Source: Pogona vitticeps (Eukaryota > Chordata > Lepidosauria > Squamata > Agamidae). Taken from it: a stretch of DNA of 64,000 nt. Location: assembly GCF_051106095.1 (NCBI RefSeq), contig NC_135787.1, positions 171,267,001-171,331,000 on the forward strand, in the 5' to 3' direction. Of this stretch, positions 12,720 to 25,191 are shown in pieces; within the stretch, counting starts at the first letter, position 1; the number at the start of each line of letters is the position of its first letter. The notes under the pieces are model-generated. The model was not told the origin of the DNA and searched no databases. It saw only the letters and a list, made by a program, of their open reading frames with translations. The translations under genes and the position numbers were made by a program.

Positions 12720-15110
12720 TGAACCATTGGTCTAAGCAATTTTACTGCAAGTGTTGCACGAACTGTTTACAATAGGCTGTTGCATGGCTTCTGTTTGATT
12801 TTCATGGACAGCAGAATCTGTGTTCTTGCCTCCAGCTTCCTCCTGTCCATGTGAGCTGAATGCTCTGCTTAATGTTTTCTCAAATGTGGGGCAATGTGTC
12901 CTCTGCTGGCAGCCAAGGTCTCCCATAGGCCCGAAGTGTATGAATCGTGTACCTGAAATAGCACAGAGTGTGTCTCCTGACCCACATGTCCCTGCACCAT
13001 ATCATCCCACATGCCTGCCTCTGCCAGTGGGCCATGGTCACCTTCCATGGGAGGAGCCTAGCTATCAATTATTCAGTTCAAATGAATCGTTGGAATTGGA
13101 CTACTGACACCAGGTTTTTCCGATGAAGGATGTTTCCTGATCTTCTTGGTCCTGTATCTCAAGTTTTTCTACTTGCCTATATTTTGCCCATCACGGTAAT
13201 AGAAACCCCAGTCTGTACATAGTCGCATCATTAGGCTGACATAATAATAGCTGTAATGTAGCAGCATATCCTAGTTCAAATTCAACTGGAATTGGTATCA
13301 AAGGGGAGTAGATTAAGGTTTGCTTCTGGTTGGGTTTACCAACTAGATTTAGGCTTGAAGGAAACAGTACAGTAGCTTCCCTGGAATCAGCATACTGTTG
13401 CAACTTACATCCACCAAAACGAAATCGTGCTGTTAGCCTTTCAACTTTGTGCCACTGGGGCGGTTCAGTACGATTGCAAGCAAGTCTAAAACCTGGCACC
13501 ATCCTTGAGTGTAACAGAAACTCAGGAATCTTTTCTGTATGTGCTGGCCAGAAGCTCTGCTTTCCCTGCCAGGAAGCTTATGCTTTGGCATTCACAGACA
13601 CATCACAGCTGTCCAGCTGATAAACTGACACACTCTGGGTGGCCTCCTCCTCCTGAGATTTCACAACTGCTGCTGCCGCCGCCGCCACTGAAAAGTGAAG
13701 CTAAAGGTTTCCAAACTCTCCTATAGAGAGAGGCTGAAGCATAACCCAGAGCTGGCTTGGTTGGGGTTTTCCTCTATAGAAGGATGGGGTTTCTTCTTCA
13801 GCTTTGAAGAACGACTGTTTAGTTCAGTGATGGAGCCTGCACATTGTATGTAGGAGGTATCAGGGTCAATCTGATGTCTGCACTTAAGGATCTTCAGAAA
13901 GACCTTGCTATCTGATAGAAGAGTCAGTGCTGATTCAGCAAATTGATGTCTGAACCATTACAAGGCAGTTGTGTTTGATCATATGCAGAGTCTCCACTGT
14001 CATTTATAGGGTTGCCAAGGTGCTCCTTCATATTTTTCATGTTCATCTTTCTTGGTGAGGTTTAGATTTGTTCCAGCTCTTGGTAGGGGTAGGGAGGAGA
14101 TGTATTAGGGGACTCAGGCTTGAGGTTCATGGAACCTTAGGGATTCCTTGAAGGTTTCTGGGAATTTCTGGGTGGTTCTGGCTAAACCTTGGGTCACCTT
14201 AGAGAATGCAGAAATGATGCAGGCAGTTAATGGACTTGCTACTCTGCCAAGTACACAGAACCTGATTTGTTCATAGTTTACCAGAGGGTGTGATGGGATG
14301 AGGCAGGATGACAGATAGTTAGGACACAGAAAATTTGCTGTGAACATGATGGAAGAGAGAGTGTTTTCTTGGAGGTGGTGATGGGAGCAAACAAACAGTG
14401 CTTCTCTTTCATTATGGCAATCTCAGAATATGATTGGGCAGCATATTTTTTTTTTCTTTTTGATGTTGTTTTACCCACATTATTCCATCCAAGAGAATGG
14501 AAAGCTCACAGTAATATATTTGCAAAACAGTTTCTGAAGATAAGATCATTCTTACTTGCCAAGAGTTCAGAGGATGGCCTTGGGTCCTTTTAAGGAGCAA
14601 AGAGAGGTAAATGTATTTTAAATAAATTAAATAAATAAATGACTGACTGACTGACTGGTGGACAACTTTCAGAAGCTTGAGGACTATAGAGGCCTCACAG
14701 ACCTCAGAGGGTTGCCTCTTTGTTCTGTGACAAATGGGTTTTTACCTTTAAATACTTTTTCTGCCTTCTAAGATTCTCGGGGACAGCTTCACCATGTTCT
14801 GTCCCAGCCAACCTGTTTTGGAATGGTGGGGGAGTTTTCTTTAAAAGTGGAAGTGACATCCAGTTTTGAAAGAAGGTCTACAATGGACCTCAAATAGGAC
14901 CAAGAGGCGAACATGTGTGCAAGGAGCTGCAAAAAACTGGGGTACTACTGGGAACATATAAAGTCTCGAGTGCTGCATCTGGATCACTTGTTTCCTCTGT
15001 CCCCATTCCTGCTTTAGAATTTGTTACCAGTGCAGTTCAGGAAAAGTGTCCAGGGCATTGGCTGATCTAATTTTGTGGGATGATTTTCAATTGGTGTAGC
15101 CTAAGGACAG
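12720..15110. other. Non-coding stretch, mostly unassigned
   Basis: No supported gene. It contains a short CTGCTGCCGCCGCCGCC run near 13670 and an (AAAT)n(GACT)n run at about 14613-14657. Open frames here are short and unlike known proteins. Confidence 0.4.
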
Positions 15111-15116
15111 GATATC

Positions 15117-15466
15117 TAGTGTGGTGTAGGGCAGTGGTCCCCAACCTTGGGCATCCAGATGTTCTTGGACTTCAGCTCCCAGAAATCCCGGATGGGAGAG
15201 GTGGTGTTGAAGGCTCCTGGGAGTTGTAGTCCAAGAACATCTGGAGGCCCAAGGTTAGGGACCACTGGTGTAGGGGACAGAATGATGGGCTAGGGCTCAG
15301 GAGGCCTGGGTTTGATTCCTTGTTCAGCCATGGGAACTCACTTAGCCATGGGAACTGATAAAACCAATCATTAAATATCTCATTTACCTTGAGGGTCGCT
15401 ATAAGTTGGTTCTGATGTGGTCACATAAGAACAATAGCCGCAGGATACAAATAAGGTTCTGAAAAA
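15117..15466 (+). mobile_element. tRNA-derived SINE (third family) carrying a hAT MITE, copy 1
   Basis: TAGTGTGGTGTAGGG, then the MITE at 15132-15267, then GTGTAGGGGACAGAATGATG, a B-box-like GGGTTTGATTCC, TTGTTCAGCCATGG and a tail GGGTCGCTATAAGTTGG. The copy at about 54976 has the MITE at the same place. Confidence 0.65.
15132..15267. mobile_element. hAT MITE, 136 bp, perfect 8-bp target duplication
   Basis: The ends are CAGTGGTCCCCAACCTTGGG and GGTTAGGGACCACTG. GTGTAGGG flanks it at 15124-15131 and 15268-15275, an 8-bp duplication typical of hAT. The inside is an inverted repeat built on ATGTTCTTGGACTTCAGCTC and its mirror. Confidence 0.88.
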
Positions 15467-15469
15467 GGT

Positions 15470-17220
15470 TCAGACAGCCTCTTATATGCTCAATCCTTGT
15501 TCTTCTTAGCTAATAAAAGTTTGCAAAAAAAGTTTTGACTGGTTGGGCCCAGAATATATTTAGTGCTGTAACTGTCTCAGTTGCATTGAATGGAGACGTT
15601 GTGTGACTGGTTCTTAAGAAAAGGCTATGGGCTGTCAAGTTGTATCTGGTTTATGTGGTGACTCTAGCAGGGTCTTCAAGCCATGTGAAATACTTAAGGA
15701 GTGGAATAACCTGTCTCAACCCCACAAAAGGTTTTCATAGGCAAACAGGGATTGAATCCAGGTTTCTTGAGTCTCAGTCCATTGCACTATCCCTTTAAGC
15801 CATGATGGCTTGTAAAAAGGTAAGTAGGCATGGCCAAACCTATGTAATGTTTCCTCCATGAAATTTCTCATCCTTTGAATTCATAGTCTTTTTGGCCTAC
15901 TTTGCATCAGTTTGCAAATGTCGCAACATCCATAAACAGGAAGTCCACATACAAATGTAAATGTATTTTATGCTATTTTCTCTTAAAATATTGATTTTTT
16001 TTTCTCAGTGTGCATTTTTAGAAGACTCTTCCTATAATATAAGGTGGTTTTGTGTGAATTTTCTCCAAGTTTATTCAATTTTGTGCATTCTTTCCCATCC
16101 AGTTTAATTTTGAGTTGCTAACTGGGTTTCAAAATTCTTAAAAGTGCAGAGTTTTCTTTGTTTTGTTTTTTTGATGCAAGTGTGTTACAGTTTGCTTACA
16201 ATTTTGGCAGCTCCCAGTTTAGTAAGTTCTTACAAATATTCATCCCTGAGAAATGTATCCTACATGATTGCAAGTAACCCTCTGCTTCCCCCGTGTGGGT
16301 AATTCACATGTGAGACTAAAGCAGAACATGATCCTTTGGTACCTATGAGACTATGTACTCTATTCTCCCAGTTCACTTTTCTCCAGGATCTTTTCCAGAT
16401 AAAGTATTTTCTTTTCTTTTTTTTTCTCCTTTCATTTTTTGGGGATGCATTTTGAAAACAAATTATTGGTAAGAATTACTAAATTTGCCGTTCTGGTTTC
16501 AGAACCCCAAGGTTCCAGAAACAAAAGGGGGGAAATAAATCTTTAATATAGATGCATACTGATGTGATCAGTAGTGAGAATTCTGATTTTATTTAACCTG
16601 GGAAGAAATTCTGTTTACCATAAGCCATCATGAGGTGGTAGGCTTTTTTTTGTGAGGCTTCTTGGGCTTGCAGGGAATTTGATCATGACCTTTTTTTAGT
16701 GGTTTTTGCATATTTGTGTAAAATGCACAGCACTGAAAAATGTTAATTTTTTTTTTACTTTGCACTAAAAGTAGTAGATTGAATGGGTTGTTTACATCTC
16801 TGTGATCAATCAGTATGTCCTGTCATGCTTGTTGCATATGCCAAGGTTCAAATGGGGAAAAGACACTCCTTTTGCACAGAGACAGGTGTTTTACACAATG
16901 TATATGTTGTGTGGATTGCAAAAACAACAATGAGAAAAGCAACTATTTGGCATCTTGATCTTCTAATAGAGATGAGATCTTTTAAGGGGGTTGGACTGTA
17001 GTCTCATCTTACTCAAATGGACATGACTAAAATCTCAACAAAGGCAAGGTATTGTCACATTGGTGAAATGCACAAGTATGAATGCAAATGCTAGTGTTCT
17101 CGTTTTTTCCTTCCATCCCATAACACTGATATAAAACCCTGCATTTTACCATTTCTTTTACTGCTGATATTCAGATGTGGGTTCTTTGCCTAAATATTAA
17201 CTGCTTAGTTAGTTAGTTAA
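15470..17220. other. Non-coding stretch, nothing assigned
   Basis: AT-rich DNA with T-runs. A small open frame at 16783-17001 is not a recognised protein. No RNA gene or transposon identified. Confidence 0.4.
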
Positions 17221-17222
17221 AA

Positions 17223-17569
17223 GGGACGTGGTGGCGCTGTGGGCTAAACCGCAGAAGCCTGTGCTGCAGGGTCAGAAGACCAAGCAGTCATAAGATCGAA
17301 TCCACGTGACGGAGTGAGCATCCGTCACTTGTCCCAGCTCCTGCCAACCTAGCGGTTCGAAAGCATGCAAAATGCGAGTAGATAAATAGGGACCACCTTG
17401 GTGGGAAGGTAACAGCGTTCCGTGTCTAAGTCGCACTGGCCATGTGACCATGGAAGATTGTCTTCGGACAAACGCTGGCTCTATGGCTTGGAAACGGGGA
17501 TGAGCACCGCCCCCTAGAGTCGAACACGACTGGACAAAAATTGTCAAGGGGAACCTTTACCTTTTACCT

Positions 17570-17570
<1 letters not shown>
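17223..17570 (+). mobile_element. Sauria-type SINE, copy 2, full length
   Basis: The head GGGACGTGGTGGCGCTGTGG, GCTAAACCGCAGAAGCC holds the A box; AGATCGAATCCACG is the B box. The 3' end has GTCGAACACGACTGGAC and CCTTTACCTTTTACC. It is flanked by TTAG repeats on both sides, so it inserted in, or seeded, a TTAG array. Confidence 0.85.

Positions 17571-17663
<93 letters not shown>
17571..17663 (+). repeat. Microsatellite (TAGT)n
   Basis: About 23 units of TAGT follow the Sauria SINE. About three units precede it at 17205-17220. Confidence 0.97.
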
Positions 17664-17665
<2 letters not shown>

Positions 17666-17800
17666 ATTTATAGGACACCTTTCTGCCAATGAGGGGGACT
17701 CAAGTTGGCTCACAGTGTGAAAACAAATACAATTAAAAACACAATAAAATAATTAGACTATAATAATAATTAAAATACATAAAAACATTTAAAACTTTAA
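17664..17800 (-). mobile_element. LINE 3' end (CR1/L2 group)
   Basis: TTTATAGGACACCTTTCTGC, GACTCAAGTTGGCTCACA and AATACAATTAAAAACAC match the antisense LINE 3' UTR pattern also seen at 636 and 29325. Confidence 0.45.
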
Positions 17801-17819
17801 TGGTGGAGTAGGCTTCATA

Positions 17820-19800
17820 AAGCCTCCCCACAATTTTAGAAAACTCTTCTGACTATGTGCAGCAGTCTGCTCATTGATTCTCTTGGAACAGTATGGGCTT
17901 GATCTAGTTACCTCTGGGGCTTGTAGGAATTCTGGGGATGATGCACAAGTGGGCCTTTGCTCACCCTTTATTGTGTACTTCATACTGTCCAGGACCTACT
18001 GGTTTGGTTACACAGATTGTGGCTTGCTCACATTTTGTCAATGGAATGAGGGCTAGGAAGTCTAGTGATTAGCATGCCCTGGGGAGGACCCAGAAACACC
18101 TTTTAGGTGAAACATTGCACCACCCTTAGATTGTTACAGCCAGTGGCTTTTGGGGGCCCTTATAGCTTGCCTCTTCCTAAAATTGTCCAGGAGGGATTGG
18201 AAATTTACAAGGGTCCTACAAATCAGCTTAGCCTTTTAACAAGCAGGGGGTGCTGATTTTGGCTCTGGATGCCTTCTGAGCCAATACTTGCAGCCAAAGT
18301 GCGGACACTCAATTTTGAGATACCTTAGCTTGCCACTTATTATCAAATTGGTTGTAAAGATATGGTCCTATTTGACGTCAGACAATGGCCAAAATCCTCT
18401 TGTATAACTTATGCAGGCAAAAGAGAAATGAGATCACTGGCAGGGGCAGATTGCCACTAATCAAGGAGTCTTCAATTCCTCATTGCTTCAATGTCTCATC
18501 TCATGAGAGCCAATCATTATTGGCAATCTGCTACTGCCGTTGACATTATTCCCTGGGTGTTAGCTATGGAAGAAGATTTGGGGCATCATTTCACTTGTCC
18601 GTTGCACGTGGTATGCAGGGGCCATTTACACGTGTCCATTGCTGTAGTGGGTCCTTTGGAAGAGAAAGATTTTAAATAAACAAACAAACATCTATTTATT
18701 TTGTTTATTCTATTTATCTACCACCCATCTGCACAAACAAACAAACAACCTTCTCAAGTGTATCTTATCTGTGTGTGCTGGACAGGACCAGATCCAGGCT
18801 TGATAAGGCTGCTGACAAAGTGAACTTTGATGAATCACCTTTTACACTGATGATAAGCCCCAGGTTTACCTGACAGTGATGGCAATGTCAAAATCCAAGG
18901 AGAGCAGCCATTTTAATTTCCCACTGTGCTGGTTACTTGGTTGGCTTGTTTACTTTTGTAATGACAGCAAGGGCATACCATGGAATTAAATATGACCTGT
19001 GTTTTTGGAGTTCATCTGAAAGGAGATAAGGGCATTATCTTTTCAAATTTATCCCCTTTGGTAAAGAAAATTATGTGCCTTGGTTTAACTTTCTGGCAAA
19101 TAAACAAGGCCATAAATCCAACGTGTCAACAAGCAGGTTTATTTAGGATGTTCTTTTTTGTTTGCTAAAAGCTCCTTGCCAGGCTATTCTTCATAAAGCA
19201 GCTCATGTTCTGTGAAAAAAGGTCAGCGGCAATGTGTTATCATCTTCGTATCAAATCCAATAAGAGTGTCACTTTCTGGAGCTTTTACATACACCCCACA
19301 TCCCTCAGTAATGATACGCCAGTATGGGTAGTCATACCAGACATAGGTTTCTTTAGATGAAGCAGCAATAGAAATGAGAGATGGTTTTTGTAATATGTGC
19401 TCTGTGTGGAAATACAGAAACACCTCATGGGTGGAAGCAAAACAAGGCTTTCCAGGGAGCCTTCTAGCAGGGAGGTCTTTTTTATTGGCAAATCTTGTGG
19501 AAAGCCTTGTGGGATTTCTTGGATGTTTCCTAGTCATTTTTTTAATGGAAAAAACACCGCTCCACACAAAATTATTACAATTTATGCACAAAATGGTACC
19601 TTTTCTCCACAAGATGCCTTGGAAAAGGCCTGGGACTGCACATATTTTTGTTGTTTCTAAGTTCTAACACAAAATAACAGGCACAAAATGAATAATCCTG
19701 GGGAAAAAGAGCAGGTGCCTCATTTTTTAATGAGAAGCCAGGGAATCTTACTGGTGTAGAAGCAGGTCTTAGCATGGCAAGAGTTGAAAATCACAGAGAA
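17820..19800. other. Non-coding stretch, nothing assigned
   Basis: No supported gene. A 129-codon open frame on the minus strand at 19223-19612 has no recognisable domain and overlaps open frames on the other strand. Confidence 0.4.
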
Positions 19801-19809
19801 CAAGAAAAT

Positions 19810-20425
19810 TTATTAATACTCTTTACCTCTGTTCCAAAATGCAGCAACCAGATTGCTAACTGGGGCTGGCCACAAGGATAATATAACCCCCTTGTTTCAG
19901 TAGCTCCACTGGCTGCTGATCTGTTTCCAGACACAATTCAAAGTGCTGGTACTAACCTACTTAGCTTGAGTTGGAGCTATTTCAAAGACTATGCCTCCCA
20001 TTATGATCCTGCCCAGTCACACCACCTTCACGGGTGCATTTGTTAGGGAAACAGGGGAGGGTCTTCTTGGTCACTGCTCCCAAACTTTGGAACTCCCTCC
20101 CACAGGAGGCCAGACTGGCCCCACCTTTGCTGTCCTTCTGCAAGCTTTCCCTCAGTGACTGGGTGCCTGAGTGGGATTTTTAAATGGATTCTTATGCCTT
20201 ACTGCTTTGAATGTGTTTTTAGTATTGCTTTTGTTTATCATTACTCAAAAAGTGGTATTTTTCCCTTTTAATATTTCTGTACTTAGTGTTGTTAACTTTA
20301 AATATTGTCTTTCAATGCTGTAAGCTGCCTTAGATCCTTTTTAAAGACAAAGGCTGGGTAAAAATGTTGTAAACAAAACAAACAAACAAACAAACAAACA
20401 AATAAATAAATAAATAAATAAAATA
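19810..20425 (+). mobile_element. LINE reverse-transcriptase C-terminus and 3' end (CR1/L2 group)
   Basis: The plus strand encodes QNAATRLLTGAGH, FQTQFKVLVLTYLA and APKLWNSLPQEARLAPPL, with internal stops, followed by a 3' UTR (CTGTAAGCTGCCTTAGATCC) and a (CAAA)n(AAAT)n tail. It is a broken LINE relic. Confidence 0.65.
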
Positions 20426-20592
20426 CACATTCCAACATACCTGGAGGACAACAAATTGGGGAAAGCTGATTCAGATTTTCAAAATACTATGTTAAAAAAA
20501 GCACTTGAAACTACAATCATGTCATATTAAGGGTCTGGGGTGGCAACAGCAATAGCTGTAATAGCAAATACCACAAGAAAGTATCACTAATA

Positions 20593-21026
20593 CAGTGGTG
20601 CCTCGCTTAACGGGCGCCCCGTTTAACGATGAAATCGCATACCGATGAACTTTTGCGATCACTTTTGAGATTGCATTGCAATGCTTTAAATGGGGGGAAA
20701 TTGCTTTGCGATGATCGGTACCCTGTTTTGCTTACCGATCATCACAAAGTGATGATTTTTAACAGCTGATCGGCAGTTCCAAAATGGCCGACGGGTAAAA
20801 AAATGGCCGCCCACTTTTTCTGGGACGGATTCCTCACTTACCGGATTCCACAGTGGAAATGGCCACCGTATGGAAGATTTTCGCTTAAAGGTGAGTCTGA
20901 AGCCCATAGGAACGCATTGAAGGGGTTTCAATGCATTCCTATGGGCTTTTTAATATCACATAGCGACAAATCGCTTTGCAGCGATTTATGCTGCACCAAT
21001 TATTGTCACTATGCGAGGCACCACTG
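20593..21026. mobile_element. Tigger/pogo-like palindromic DNA element, copy 4
   Basis: It begins CAGTGGTGCCTCGCTTAACG and ends TATGCGAGGCACCACTG, flanked by TA. It contains AAAATGGCCGAC and AAAAATGGCCGCCC. No transposase. Confidence 0.8.
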
Positions 21027-21194
21027 TACATTTTATTTGGTGCAAGGTTTTCTGATTTGCAGCCCAGTTTGTTAGATAGACAGAGTGTAGCCTCATTAGG
21101 CAGGTTATTATGCATATCTCTATTCTGTTTAAGTTTATTATACACATGCTTGGTGCTTGTCCACTGCATTTTAATCCACTCTGATCACCACTGA

Positions 21195-22625
21195 CTATGA
21201 CTCAAGGGCAGCAATGAAGGAAATAGAAAAGAATCAAGTGTAAGGATGTGTCACTGGAGAAGAAGACCAAGATCATTCATACTATTGTATTTATGAAAAA
21301 TGAACAAAAGGGTCCTAGATCAAATCAAACTTGGGGCAAAAAAAGTTGAAACTGAGGCTGTCCTACTTTGGGCACATCAGGATTCTCTGGAAAAGACAAT
21401 AATGCTGGGAAAGGTTGAAAACAGCAGGAAAAGGGGAAGACCAAATATGAGATGGATTGACTCCCTAAAGCAGGGGTCTCAAACATGCAGCCCGGGGGCC
21501 ATTTGTGGCCCACCAGACAATAGTTTGTGGGCCCTGCTTTGCCTGCCCCCCGAAGCGCCCACACATCCTCTGCCTCGCTCACCGGCTGTCTCCCAAGACA
21601 GCGCCTCTTGCACCCTCCATCAGGAACTGCAGCCTGCCAGCCAGCCTGCCTGTCTGCCGGCTGCAGTTCCGGATGGAGGGTGCAAGAGGCGCTGTCTTGG
21701 GGGAGAGCTGGCGAGCGAGGCGCAATGCCGGCCCTTTTCCCTGAGCGCCCAAGCCGCTGCCGAGCGATACCTGAGAGCGGAGCTCACTCCCGGCCTGTCG
21801 TCAAAGAGCACCTCCAAGCCGCCAACAGCAGCTGCCACCGCCTCTTCCAGGGAAGCAGCTCTCTGGCTCTCTCTCTCTCGGCACCCCCAGCACCAGCCTG
21901 GCCAGCGGCTGCCTCAGCGCCCAGCAGTGCTTCCTTCTCCTCTTCCTCCTCTTCCTCCTGCTTCAGCAGCCTCAGCTCTGGAGGCTGCCTGGGCTCACGT
22001 CGCAAAGTTTGCTCCTCTGTCGTGGTAGTGGTAGCTGCTGCTGCTGAGTGCGCCTTTTTTTGAGGGGGGCCCTCAGAGGAAGGTTGCTGGACCTCCGTGG
22101 GCGTGGGCGTGCATTCGTGCGTGCACCTGTGGGGGCCCCATCACGTTCTGTTTAATTTTGCGGGTACCGATGGGGGCTTTTGTCCTTTGGCAAGGTGATT
22201 ATGTGAGGGATTTTTAAAAAAAAATATGTTGTGCCCTCCTCCCCCCGCTATGCGGTCGCCGGCGCTCCCTCCCTTCTCTGCTTCTTCATCCTGCTGGTGG
22301 TGGTGGTGGTGGTAGTGAAGAAGGAGCACAAGGGCATCATGACTGGCAATGAGGGCTCACGCGTCCCTCCTCCTCCTCCGAGCCCCAGCCGGGTTAAGGA
22401 AACTCCTGGGTGGCTTCCTTGGGCTCTTGCTTTGCTTGGCGGAAAATCTGATGCATCCCAGCCTCACTCACACTCTGCCTCCAGCGGTCCCCAGGTAAAT
22501 TGAGTTTGAGACCCCTGCCCTAAAGTTTGCAAGAGCTGAGCAGGTCACTTGAGGACAGGACATTTTGGAGATTGCTCTTTCCTGAGGTTGTCAGAAGTCA
22601 GGGGTGACTCAATGGCCCATAACAA
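21195..22625 (+). mobile_element. RTE-like LINE 3' portion split by a hAT element
   Basis: Before the insertion the plus strand encodes [40 protein letters not shown] and NMRWIDSLK. After it come TTTGCAAGAGCTGAGCAGG and GTCAGGGGTGACTCAATGGC with an ACAACAAGAAA tail. The layout resembles Bov-B, but the sequence is a different family; relatives lie at 31005-31135 and 45175-45790. Confidence 0.65.
21471..22517. mobile_element. hAT non-autonomous element, 1047 bp, GC-rich interior
   Basis: The ends are CAGGGGTCTCAAACATGCAG and TTGAGTTTGAGACCCCTG. CCCTAAAG flanks both sides (21463-21470 and 22518-22525), a perfect 8-bp duplication. The interior is far richer in GC and CpG than its flanks and has a hairpin at about 21597-21705 (GACAGCGCCTCTTGCACCCT and its mirror). 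Open frames inside are low-complexity Ser/Pro/Leu, except a stretch near 22240-22370 that reads FFILLVVVVVVVKKEHKG. No transposase. Confidence 0.85.
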
Positions 22626-23480
22626 CAAGAAAATTCATTTTGTTTATCATGTTAGCAGCGGCTATGGTAGTGAGGCAAGGAGAAGCAGGGGAATGGAATT
22701 CAGCTTGCATTGCAAGGACACACATGGCAGCCATGGCAGGGCAAGGAAAATTTCCTAGGCTATTTGGAAAATGAAAGAGGATAACACGGAAAAACGCTCA
22801 ATTTTCTCGTTCCTGTTCTTTATGTGAATCCCTCATGTTTAAGAGGCTCTCTTTCAGGAGTCAATGAAAGAACCCAAACCCAGAAGTAGGAGCCTCTTTT
22901 CATTCCCCCCCTCCCCGGTTTCATTTAAAATGTAAGTCCCATCCCTAATACCAGTCTCCCATTTGAATTCACACTCTATCATGGTCTGGAAAACTCAGAG
23001 TTTTGCACCAGCCATGCCAAATGGGGAATTCTGGGACATGTAGTCTAAGCTCAAGGTTTCCCAACTCACTTCTTGCTGTATTTAATGATAGAGGCTGCAG
23101 GCCAAGAAGGCAGACATTAGGGTGCAATGAGACTTCTTAGTTCTTTGGACCTGGAGACCCCATCCTTGTTGAATTCAACCCTGTCACCACATTTTCATCA
23201 AACTCCTTCAAACCCCTCTCAGTGGACCCATTATTTTCCCCCTCTAGAAACCCGTTTGGCTCTTCCTTGGACTCTTCTCATTTGACTTTCCTCCTCTTGT
23301 CTCTTGTATCAAGGTTGGGGGGGGGCCAACAGCACCTTGGCACTCCCAACTGCTCACTCCGGACAGATATTTTTCTTGCGTTAACTACAGCTCTTCGACA
23401 ACACTAGCTGTTCATTTTGCTCTGGTCAGTTGTCTGAACTAATCAACACCTTTTCTCTTAAAATAAATAACAGAGCTTTC
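22530..23480. other. Non-coding stretch with repeat remnants
   Basis: No gene. A hAT-MITE-like word, GGGGAATTCTGGGACATGTA, is at about 23021. The rest is unassigned. Confidence 0.4.
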
Positions 23481-23514
23481 AATGGTACAAACACTTTATT
23501 TATTGAAAAAAAAC

Positions 23515-25191
23515 ATTCAATCCTAGTAAACGGAAAACAATTATTAAAGTAATACTTTGTACACATGGCCTGAAGCCGGGCAATTTATACAAACTTTTAA
23601 AATAATTCTGTGTATGCATTTTTGGATAAGAGATATTTGACTTGTAATATGATTACTTGCCAGACTGAAATTGTATGGGGCAAGCCTTACTGCAGGTCTT
23701 CTCCCTGCTTCTACAGGTGTTGGATTAGTGAAAGTAGAAGTCAACCTGTATTAATATGAGCAAGATAAACAAGAAAACTAAACTTGCTTAACACACTTTA
23801 AACAACTGCTAAACTATTGCAAACACTGCATTAGGTGAAAGTTTGAATTTGGCAGGCTTTTGCACAATTAATGTGATTTTTGATGTTGTATGCATGCTGA
23901 TAATTTGTCAAACTTTGGCTCATACGCCTTTAGTTTGAGAGCAATATATGCAGCACTTGGGTCATCAGTCTGTTTCTGGTATCAGATTTGATATAATTTA
24001 AAGCTGAAAACAGCTGCTCACAAGCATAAAATGACCCAAACAAAATGAGAAGAGCAATCCCAAGTGCTTTCATTGACTTAAAATTATTTGGCAGAGAATC
24101 CCACACTTTAAGGATCTCATTTTCAGAACTGCCAATGGTGCTCTCCTTTGTCATCCCTTCGCATTCTGTCTTCCCCAGTGTTGCACGCAAGTCATAGAAT
24201 TTATTTTTCCAGATAGAGTTTTCTTGAAATTCCAATAGCTCCATTTCCAGATTTCCAAAATCTAACCAGTGTAAGCAGGAAAAACCAAGTTCTTCAAATT
24301 TGGCTTTATCTGGAGAAGTAAGAAAACACAGGATTGTCTCCATCTTATGGAACTGCAAAACTCTGTTCCTAAAATTCTCCTTTGCAGCTGCTACAATGCT
24401 AGAAAATTCCTTGTAGATTTCCTGATGGCATGTAGGATTGTCCGTAAATGTTGTAGAATTTTCCAAATGCATTTTTAGATTTGGAAAATATTTCAGCAGC
24501 CTACTTTCAAGTTCTCTCTCAAAAACCTGCAGTTTTCTCTCAAATGTTCTGGTGTCACAAAACATCCTTTTTGCTGTTTTCCCTAAACCTTGCAATTTTT
24601 TGTTCAGTACATTGAAGTGTGCAGTAAAATCTGTAAAAAAAACATGAGATTGGTAAGCCAGGCCATATCAGTGAGCTGTGAATATTCTTACTCCTTTTCA
24701 GTCATAAACAACCTAATTTCATTCAAGCAGGCTAAAAATCTCTCCAGGATTTGTCCTCTGCTCAGCCACCAGGCATTATTGTACTTAAGTAAAGTATTGT
24801 ATTGTGCCTGGACCCCATCAAGAAGTGCTTGAAACTGTCGAAAATTAAGAGCATGTGCTATAATGTAATTCACCATTTTTGTGAAATCTCTGAGGATATT
24901 GTATAATTTTTCCCTGGCACAAAGAGCTTCTTGATGTATAATACAATGAAATTGAATGACCAGATGTTTTACTTCTTTAACAATGAACTGTATGAAATCA
25001 GATGTAACCCCCACCATGCAAGGTGCCCTGTCACTAGTAACTGAAACTACTTTTTCTGATCTTATTGGCTTGTGAAAAAAAGCCTCCATCACAGTATTGT
25101 AGATATCTCTCCCTTGTGTTCTTCCAGGCAAAGACAACAGTTTCACCAGCTCTTCTCTCATGATGTTGCCACAAAATTACTGCTGTATATG
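23515..25191 (-). pseudogene. hAT (Charlie-like) transposase relic
   Basis: Two minus-strand open frames cover the C-terminal two thirds of a hAT transposase related to those behind GTF2IRD2 and ZBED-type host genes. 25161-24688 encodes SVTSDRAPCMVGVTSDF, QFHCIIHQEALC and NNAWWLSRGQILERFLACL; 24595-23930 ends with CEQLFSALNYIKSDTRNRL, the hAT dimerisation signature. A stop separates them, followed by a slip in the A8 run near 24635. The N-terminal BED finger is missing: the copy stops at a LINE junction near 25191. AATAAATAAAG lies at the far 3' side (about 23500). It could be an old transposon or a decayed host-domesticated copy. Confidence 0.7.

Noticed and set aside
19223-19667. 129-codon minus frame overlapping 97- and 87-codon plus frames
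   Set aside because: No motif known to me and mutually overlapping frames. No exon signals that I could tie to a gene.
21300-22063. 242- and 178-codon plus-strand open frames
   Set aside because: The first joins LINE coding sequence to the interior of the hAT element across its left end. The second is low-complexity Ser/Pro reading of GC-rich element DNA.
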